9,892 nucleotides of DNA from Candidatus Aenigmatarchaeota archaeon (GTDB lineage Archaea > Aenigmatarchaeota > Aenigmatarchaeia > QMZP01), in assembly GCA_016202745.1 (NCBI GenBank), contig JACQOB010000043.1:1-9892 (forward strand). Reading direction: 5' to 3'. Positions 5,844 through 9,892 of this stretch are shown here, piece after piece (position 1 is the first letter of the stretch; each line of letters opens with the position of its first letter). Below the pieces are notes generated by a model that saw nothing but the letters and a program-made list of their open reading frames with translations, had not been told where the DNA came from and searched no databases. Both the position numbers and the translations under genes were made by a program.

Positions 5844-6485
5844 TTAACAGGAATCTTTTCCAACAACTGCGGGGTTATTAGGATCACCCGCAAGACCAAA
5901 GGAGGGCATCACAATAGTGCCTTTTGGTTTCAAATAATTTGGCGCTTCTCTGAGAAACCTCTTGATTAATTCGGGGGGAGCCAGCATGCTCGCTGAAATG
6001 GTGTCTCCTTCTGGTGGGTCTCCTGCGAAATATGGTTGGTTAAATATTATACAATCGGCTTGATCCTCAATGCCGCCGAAACAATCACCTTCAACTGCCG
6101 AAGCAATGTTCTCTAACCCAAAATGCCTGATGTTTTGCCGCGCATTTTCCACAGCCAGTGTCGATACGTCAGACATCACTACTGATTGTGCGCCATATTT
6201 TGCCATCACTACACCCATCAGCCCGGTCCCACATCCGATATCAATAGCGTCTTTTCCCATAAACAGATTGTTATGGTAAAAAAGATATGCAGCATGCTGC
6301 CTTGCAGTGACAATTGCAGGATTCCATACGCCTTTGTTTACAAAGAACCCCTCAAGGATGTCACCATAAGGTGTTATCTGAAAATCTGTACGGAAGCTGT
6401 CATGTTGCTGATGTTCCCACTGCATTAATACTTGTTTTCTTTGAGCTTGATTTAGCTGTCTCAGATTACTTTCATTTAATGACAT
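5844..6485 (-). CDS. Class I SAM-dependent methyltransferase, AT-rich and C-terminally short
   Basis: A predicted cytoplasmic methyltransferase, 213 aa. Motif I is DIGCGTG (82-88), followed by the acidic end of strand 2 (MSDVS, D106), VEGDCF (131-136) and motif IV FNQPYF (148-153). The NQPY form resembles the NPPY motif of N-methylating enzymes such as PrmC/HemK, RsmC and DNA N6 methylases, with Gln replacing the first Pro. The frame can be extended to an ATG at 6584, but that part lies inside the radical SAM gene. ATG 6485 removes the overlap and sits about 23-24 nt from an AAATTAAT element. After PSFGLAGDPNNPAVV the protein stops at DSC, where homologues of this fold usually add another strand or two, so it may be truncated or frameshifted. 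It is clearly more AT-rich than its neighbours (a sampled 60-nt block is 37% GC against 55% in the adjacent gene), suggesting horizontal acquisition. Substrate unknown. Confidence 0.75.
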   Translation of the reverse strand: MSLNESNLRQLNQAQRKQVLMQWEHQQHDSFRTDFQITPYGDILEGFFVNKGVWNPAIVTARQHAAYLFYHNNLFMGKDAIDIGCGTGLMGVVMAKYGAQSVVMSDVSTLAVENARQNIRHFGLENIASAVEGDCFGGIEDQADCIIFNQPYFAGDPPEGDTISASMLAPPELIKRFLREAPNYLKPKGTIVMPSFGLAGDPNNPAVVGKDSC

Positions 6486-6516
6486 AGATTGATGAGTTGA
6501 ACGAATTAATTTGAGT

Positions 6517-8022
6517 TTATCCTGAGCCAGCGGTAACCGGAATCTTTTCTTGCGCACCGACTTTCGCGTCTTTTGTGACAGCATACTTGAAAAGGTGACG
6601 GAAAAGCACGCGGCTGGCCTTTGCTATCCTCACGGCTTCCGTGGGGTTGGTGGCGGCCTGCTTTATCATCTTTGATATGAACTTGCGGTTCGTGTAGAAC
6701 TCCAGCCTGGCCTTGTTGCACCAGTGGAGGACCTCCCCGCTGCTCAGGCCGGGCCTTTCCACGGTTGTCTTGTGCAGGCCTTCCTCTGTGTTCCATTTGG
6801 AGAAATCCTCCGTTCCGAGGTAGCCCGTCTCCTTGGCCCACTGGTATGCCTGCGTCCCGGGGTAGACCATGAGCGGGTAGAACTGCGCGCTGTTCGGGTT
6901 CAGCGCCTTCGCCATCTCTATCGTCTTCTGCATGGTTTCAGGCGTGTCCCCCGGCAGGCCGAATATGAAGCACCCGTTCACCTTGAGTCCCGCCTTCCTT
7001 GCCTCGCCCATGAACTCATACTGCCTGTTCATTGTTGACTTCTTTTCTATGGTGTTCAGTATGTCCTGGGTTGCGCTTTCGAAGCCGACGCACATGAGCC
7101 TGCATCCGGCCTCCTTCATCTTCTTCATTGTCTCCATGTCTGTGGTAACCCGTGCATTGCAGGACCACGTGACCTTTATCCCCCTCTTAATGAACTCATC
7201 GCACAGTTGCCTTGTCCTGACCAGCGCTGTTGGAAAGGTGTCATCCTCTATCATCACCTCATTCACGAACGGCATCTCGCTCTGGATGAACTCGAACTCG
7301 TCCGCCACGCTGTTGACCGACCTCATCCTGTAGGACTGTTTCATTGGAATATTACAGAAGGTGCAATTCCACGCGCAGCCCCTTGCCGTCAGCATCATTA
7401 TCTCGGGCCAGGTGGTCGAGGCATAAAAGTATTTCTTTATTCCCTCCTCGCCGAAATGTTTAAGGTATATTTCTGAAACGAATGGCAATTCATCCAGGTT
7501 TTGAATAAAAGGCCTGGGAGGATTTTTAATTATGTTTCCATTTTCCCTAAAGGCTAACCCTTCAACAGCATTCAATGGCTTTCCGGCCTCAATGGCAAGG
7601 GCCAGATCCCTTGTAGTGTAATCATACTCCTTTATGCACACTGAATCAATGGCAGGCGACATGCCGAATGTATAGTCGGTCATGTTAGTCGGGAATGTGC
7701 CGACAAGGTTGATGTGCGTGCCCGGCAGGGCTTCTTTTATCCTGGCGGCCACCTGCACGTCATTGACAACGCTCGGCGTGCTGGTGTCAATCACCACAAG
7801 CCCTGGATTGAGTTGCCCGGCAAACTTCGCGGTGTCCTCGTGGGACCACTCATTTGTCACGCCATCCACCAGCTTCACGTCAAAGCCTGCCTTCTCCACC
7901 GCCCCGGCGGCATAAGCAAGATAATAAGGGTAATAAACCGTATTGCTCTTCGTGACGCAGGGCGACCTGCTCTGCCTGGAATACTTCTTCATGAAGGGTG
8001 GGTTCAGCATGAGGACTTTCAT
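6517..8022 (-). CDS. B12-binding domain radical SAM protein
   Basis: A 501-aa cobalamin-type (class B) radical SAM enzyme. The N-terminal part (about 1-150) resembles the B12-binding Rossmann domain: MKVLMLNPP, YPYYLAYAAGAVEKAGFDVKLVD, VVIDTSTPS and INLVGTFPT. It has no DxHxxG motif, which is usual in this class. The radical SAM domain carries the cluster motif C216-x3-C220-x2-C223, the SAM-binding GFES-like stretch (313-316) and GLPGDTPETM (355-364). A C-terminal extension of about 110 residues follows. The architecture matches the BchE/HpnJ-type group, whose members methylate or rearrange unactivated carbons in lipids, tetrapyrroles and natural products. With glycosyltransferases on both sides, a sugar or lipid substrate is plausible but unproven. 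ATG 8022 (MKVLMLNPP) is preferred over 8031 from family pattern and TATA spacing. The interdomain stretch around residues 155-195 is noticeably AT-rich. Confidence 0.9.
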   Translation of the reverse strand: MKVLMLNPPFMKKYSRQSRSPCVTKSNTVYYPYYLAYAAGAVEKAGFDVKLVDGVTNEWSHEDTAKFAGQLNPGLVVIDTSTPSVVNDVQVAARIKEALPGTHINLVGTFPTNMTDYTFGMSPAIDSVCIKEYDYTTRDLALAIEAGKPLNAVEGLAFRENGNIIKNPPRPFIQNLDELPFVSEIYLKHFGEEGIKKYFYASTTWPEIMMLTARGCAWNCTFCNIPMKQSYRMRSVNSVADEFEFIQSEMPFVNEVMIEDDTFPTALVRTRQLCDEFIKRGIKVTWSCNARVTTDMETMKKMKEAGCRLMCVGFESATQDILNTIEKKSTMNRQYEFMGEARKAGLKVNGCFIFGLPGDTPETMQKTIEMAKALNPNSAQFYPLMVYPGTQAYQWAKETGYLGTEDFSKWNTEEGLHKTTVERPGLSSGEVLHWCNKARLEFYTNRKFISKMIKQAATNPTEAVRIAKASRVLFRHLFKYAVTKDAKVGAQEKIPVTAGSG

Positions 8023-8044
8023 TCTTGCCATAACACAGGTATCC

Positions 8045-8053
8045 TTTTGTATA
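8045..8053 (-). promoter_or_regulatory. TATA box of the radical SAM gene
   Basis: TATACAAAA on the minus strand, centred 27 nt before ATG 8022, again predicting a leaderless transcript. A second TATA-like TTTATAAAAA lies further upstream (about 8079-8088) and could be an alternative promoter. Confidence 0.5.
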
Positions 8054-8094
8054 CTTCATTATAGTTGGCTTCTGCTGTTTTTATAAAGGTTTGC

Positions 8095-8232
8095 CTATAA
8101 CTTCACGGCATCCTGCACGAAGTCGTTTTCCTCTGAATTGAATTCTATAAGGGTTATGTCCGTCAGGGCATGCACCTCGTGATAAATGAATGGCGGGATT
8201 TCTATCAGGCTGTTCTCATCGATTTTGATCAT
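8095..8232 (-). pseudogene. 45-aa cupin-like C-terminal fragment
   Basis: A short frame whose ATG overlaps the upstream glycosyltransferase stop as ATGA (8229-8232). It encodes 45 residues beginning MIKIDENSLIEIPPFIYHEV and continuing HALTDITLIEFNSEENDFVQDAVKL. This reads like the last strands of a sugar-modifying cupin: the second cupin motif (IPP, then a His three residues later, then HAL-D and LIEF), as in WxcM-like or phosphomannose isomerase-like proteins. The first cupin motif with its metal-binding HxH and Glu is absent. Reading upstream in the same frame gives only sequence under the glycosyltransferase, with no further ATG before an in-frame TAA near 8318. It is therefore either the remnant of a cupin gene whose 5' part was deleted at the glycosyltransferase junction, or a genuine translationally coupled small protein. 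Sugar-nucleotide cupins commonly sit in glycan clusters, which fits the neighbours. Confidence 0.55.
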
Positions 8233-9107
8233 ATCATCAGCTTCCAGTACTTCACACTTCCGTAAAGCCTGGCCAGTTTCACCAGGGAAACATACGCCAG
8301 CCCCAGCAGGAAGATGAGAACCTTACTGCCTGCCTTGTCCCCCCTCAGCAGGACAACACCCTGCGGGCTTTTGAGGGTGAACTCCCTGCTCCGGTGCCAG
8401 AGGCCTGTCGCTGTCTTGAAGTCCGCCACAGGGTTCCTCAGGAAGCCAAGCCTAATGTCAAAGAATTCGCTGGCCCGGGCTGGGTGCTTCCTGTACAGCA
8501 GCGGGTCTATCGTGTGGATATTAACCCTCCTCTGCGCGTACATGACCTTTTCCTTCAGCGTCTTCAGCCTCTCCCTGTCGCTGGCGTGGAATATCTTCGC
8601 CGAGTATGTGAGGATGCCGCGATAGCCCGCATCAAACATCCTGAAGGCCATGTCTGTGTCATCCCTGAAGCCGGAACCGAGCACATTGAACCTTTCGTCG
8701 AAATAGCCCAGCTTCTCTATCAAGCCCTTCCTGTATATTGTCGAGTTCCCGCCCGTCTTCGTGAACGGGCTTACAAATGCGACATCCTTATCAAAGAATT
8801 TCATTATTTTTTTTACAAATGCCTTCTCAAGCTCGATGTCACCCGCGCTCAGGCAGACATAAGGGTGTTTTGCGATTTTTATTGCTTTGTTCAAGCCGGC
8901 AACCCTTCCAGCGCCTTTATTCTCTATTATCCTGACCTTTTTCCCAAAGCCTTTTGCAATCTGCAATGTATTGTCCGCAGACCCGTCATCAACGACTATG
9001 ACCTCTATGGCAGGCCAGTCCTGGCTTAGCGATGACCTTATGCATTTGCCAATATTGTTCTCCTGGTTCCTGGTGGATATGATTATGCTGACGCCCTGGG
9101 GTTTCAT
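8229..9107 (-). CDS. Family 2 glycosyltransferase with one C-terminal membrane helix
   Basis: A GT-A fold glycosyltransferase, 292 aa. It shows VSIIISTRNQENNI (6-19), VVDDGSADNT (38-47), the GRVAGLNKAI segment (67-76), then LSAGDIEL (86-93) where the usual D-x-D metal site is reduced to a single Asp (D90). NSTIYRKG (121-128), LGYFDERF (133-140) and RDDTDMAFR (148-156) mark the acceptor and catalytic-base region. A hydrophobic helix at about 262-282, flanked by basic residues, should anchor it in the membrane. This differs from the other GT2 in the window, which has several C-terminal membrane segments. It starts at ATG 9107, about 24 nt from CTTTAATT (9128-9135), and is divergent from the four-helix membrane protein at 9171. 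Its stop overlaps the cupin-like frame. The linkage formed and the sugar used are unknown. Confidence 0.9.
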   Translation of the reverse strand: MKPQGVSIIISTRNQENNIGKCIRSSLSQDWPAIEVIVVDDGSADNTLQIAKGFGKKVRIIENKGAGRVAGLNKAIKIAKHPYVCLSAGDIELEKAFVKKIMKFFDKDVAFVSPFTKTGGNSTIYRKGLIEKLGYFDERFNVLGSGFRDDTDMAFRMFDAGYRGILTYSAKIFHASDRERLKTLKEKVMYAQRRVNIHTIDPLLYRKHPARASEFFDIRLGFLRNPVADFKTATGLWHRSREFTLKSPQGVVLLRGDKAGSKVLIFLLGLAYVSLVKLARLYGSVKYWKLMI

Positions 9108-9127
9108 AACATTATTTTGACTGAAAG

Positions 9128-9135
9128 AATTAAAG
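9128..9135 (-). promoter_or_regulatory. TATA-like element of the second GT2 gene
   Basis: CTTTAATT on the minus strand, centred about 24 nt before ATG 9107, at the archaeal TATA position for a leaderless message. Confidence 0.4.
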
Positions 9136-9139
9136 CCAG

Positions 9140-9147
9140 ATATAAGT
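9140..9147 (+). promoter_or_regulatory. TATA box of the four-helix membrane protein gene
   Basis: ATATAAGT, centred about 27 nt before the ATG at 9171. It lies back to back with the minus-strand TATA element at 9128-9135, so two divergent core promoters share 63 nt. Confidence 0.55.
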
Positions 9148-9170
9148 ATGTTTTAACAAAATAATATTAC

Positions 9171-9587
9171 ATGGTTGAAAAAGTCCGTACGCAACAAAAC
9201 AATCCCGAGCCCAAAGAGGAGACCCACAGGGCAATAAAGCTCATTACTGAATTTGGCATTTTTCTATCTGCTCTGAGTATAATCGTTAGCGTGGGCCTTA
9301 TAGCCATGATACAAAGCGGCATTCCTGCATTAGAAAATTATTTTGGCGGGTTTGATAAAACTGCTATACAAGTTCTTGTTTTTAACATTGTAATTAGCTT
9401 CATTTCTCTTGTAGCGTTTATACTCTTGTGGAGAAGGAGCAAATGGGGGTTTTATTTGATTGTGGTGTTGACCATACTTTATGCAATGTTCACCTTATCA
9501 GACGCCATTGCGGGTGCCCCGACAGTGATAATACTGGTTCTGCTGGTTGCGTATCTGACTACCAAGAGGGAATATTTTGGGTTGTAA
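9171..9587 (+). CDS. Unknown four-helix integral membrane protein
   Basis: A 138-aa protein of no family I recognise. A charged cytoplasmic-type N-terminus (1-22, VEKVRTQQNNPEPKEETHR) is followed by four hydrophobic segments at about 26-47, 66-87, 91-112 and 115-131. The loop after helix 1 is neutral to acidic (IPALENYFGGFDK), the loop after helix 2 is basic (WRRSKWG), and the tail is TTKREYFGL. By the positive-inside rule both ends and the central loop would be cytoplasmic. No catalytic or binding motif stands out. It is AT-rich (a sampled 60-nt block is 30% GC), unlike the glycosyltransferases beside it, and is the only plus-strand gene in the right half, which suggests a separate origin or simply the bias of hydrophobic codons. 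It ends 13 nt from the convergent RmlA-like gene. The ATG start is supported by TATA spacing. Confidence 0.75.
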   Translation: MVEKVRTQQNNPEPKEETHRAIKLITEFGIFLSALSIIVSVGLIAMIQSGIPALENYFGGFDKTAIQVLVFNIVISFISLVAFILLWRRSKWGFYLIVVLTILYAMFTLSDAIAGAPTVIILVLLVAYLTTKREYFGL

Positions 9588-9600
9588 ACGCTAAACCAGC

Positions 9601-9892
9601 CTATATCTGCACCACGGAGTTCTCCCCGATTATGAACTTGTGGCCTGGCGGACCGGCCGAACCCGTTATCTCGCAGTTCTTCCCTATGAGGCTGTCTATT
9701 ATCTTCTTGGGGCAGATTATCCTGCTGGAGCCTATTATTATAGAACCCTCAATCTCGGCGCCGTCTATCACCGTATTGTCGCCAATTGAGGTGTAAGGGC
9801 CTATGTACGTCTTTCCCTTTATCTCGCAATTTTTCCCTATCACGACCGGCCCTTTTATGACCACACCCGCGCCTATCCTTGTCCCGCTGTCA
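9601..9892 (-). CDS. rmlA: Glucose-1-phosphate thymidylyltransferase, long RmlA type (C-terminal part)
   Basis: Partial: the frame is open to the right window edge, so only about the last 96 residues are seen and the catalytic domain lies outside. The visible part is a left-handed beta-helix with hexapeptide-like turns, including VVIKGPVVIGKNCEI, TYIGPYTSIGDNTVI, AEIEGSIIIG and KKIIDSLIGKNCEI. It ends with PGHKFIIGENSVVQI. This order, especially SYIGP-TSIGDN-like turns followed by a final (K/R)-F-xxG(E/D)NS-V tail, matches the long RmlA enzymes of archaea and actinobacteria, which make dTDP-glucose on the way to dTDP-rhamnose or related deoxysugars. An internal GTG at 9864 is not the start, because homologous sequence continues upstream of it. 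A dTDP-sugar route would fit the glycan genes nearby. A different beta-helix nucleotidyltransferase or acyltransferase remains possible until the catalytic half is seen. Confidence 0.75.
   Translation of the reverse strand, partial: DSGTRIGAGVVIKGPVVIGKNCEIKGKTYIGPYTSIGDNTVIDGAEIEGSIIIGSSRIICPKKIIDSLIGKNCEITGSAGPPGHKFIIGENSVVQI

Noticed and set aside
6486..6584. 33-residue N-terminal extension of the methyltransferase (MLSQKTRKSVRKKRFRL...)
   Set aside because: It lies mostly within the radical SAM coding region in another frame and reads as a basic antiframe translation. ATG 6485 removes the overlap and has a TATA-like element at the right distance.
8394..9029. 211-codon open frame on the plus strand
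   Set aside because: It is antisense to the GT2 gene, whose protein shows all family motifs. The plus-strand translation has no protein-like pattern.
9862..9864. GTG as start of the RmlA-like gene
   Set aside because: The frame and beta-helix sequence (DSGTRIGAG) continue upstream to the window edge, so the gene is partial and does not start there.
1..9892. CRISPR array, tRNA or rRNA gene, insertion sequence or integration site
   Set aside because: I found no regularly spaced repeats, cloverleaf-like sequence, transposase motif or flanking direct repeats when reading both strands.

Overview
The window looks like a chromosomal segment of an archaeon. It carries a TrmB-type regulator, prefoldin alpha, the archaeal/eukaryotic-type peptidyl-tRNA hydrolase Pth2, a pilin with a class III (KxGQSAxEY) signal peptide, and the C-terminus of an archaeal-style long RmlA. 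Most starts have an archaeal TATA box about 24-29 nt upstream of the best ATG, which points to leaderless mRNAs. The genes are small and tightly packed, and the pilin N-terminus resembles those common in DPANN archaea. I lean towards a DPANN lineage, but the window has no rRNA or ribosomal protein to fix this. There is no tRNA, rRNA, CRISPR array or insertion sequence, and no gene-free stretch longer than 300 bases (the longest gap is about 130 nt).

Layout. 1-876: a TrmB-family regulator (minus strand) faces a divergently transcribed unknown 321-aa protein across a roughly 100-nt intergenic region with a near-perfect 16-bp palindrome. 1853-9107: a run of eleven genes, all on the minus strand. 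Read 5' to 3' they are a GT2 glycosyltransferase, a 45-aa cupin-like fragment, a B12-binding/radical SAM protein, an AT-rich methyltransferase, a second GT2 glycosyltransferase, a short NDP-sugar pyrophosphorylase, a type IV pilin-like protein, Pth2, a 79-aa unknown, prefoldin alpha and a 111-aa unknown. 9171-9892: a lone AT-rich plus-strand gene for a four-helix membrane protein, convergent with the 3' part of an RmlA-like gene that runs off the right edge.

How the genes may work together. The right half (about 4.1-9.9 kb) reads as a surface-glycan module. Two sugar-nucleotide pyrophosphorylases would supply activated sugars, two membrane-tethered GT2 enzymes would transfer them, and a cobalamin-type radical SAM enzyme, a methyltransferase and a decayed cupin gene could modify sugar or lipid. 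A pilin with three N-glycosylation sequons sits beside it. The middle (1.85-3.3 kb) is housekeeping: translation recycling (Pth2) and protein folding (prefoldin), each with an uncharacterised small partner. The most interesting points are the 45-aa cupin fragment that overlaps a glycosyltransferase by ATGA, the regulator/unknown-protein pair with its palindrome, the foreign-looking and apparently C-terminally short methyltransferase, and the consistent leaderless promoter geometry that moves several start codons downstream of the longest reading frame.
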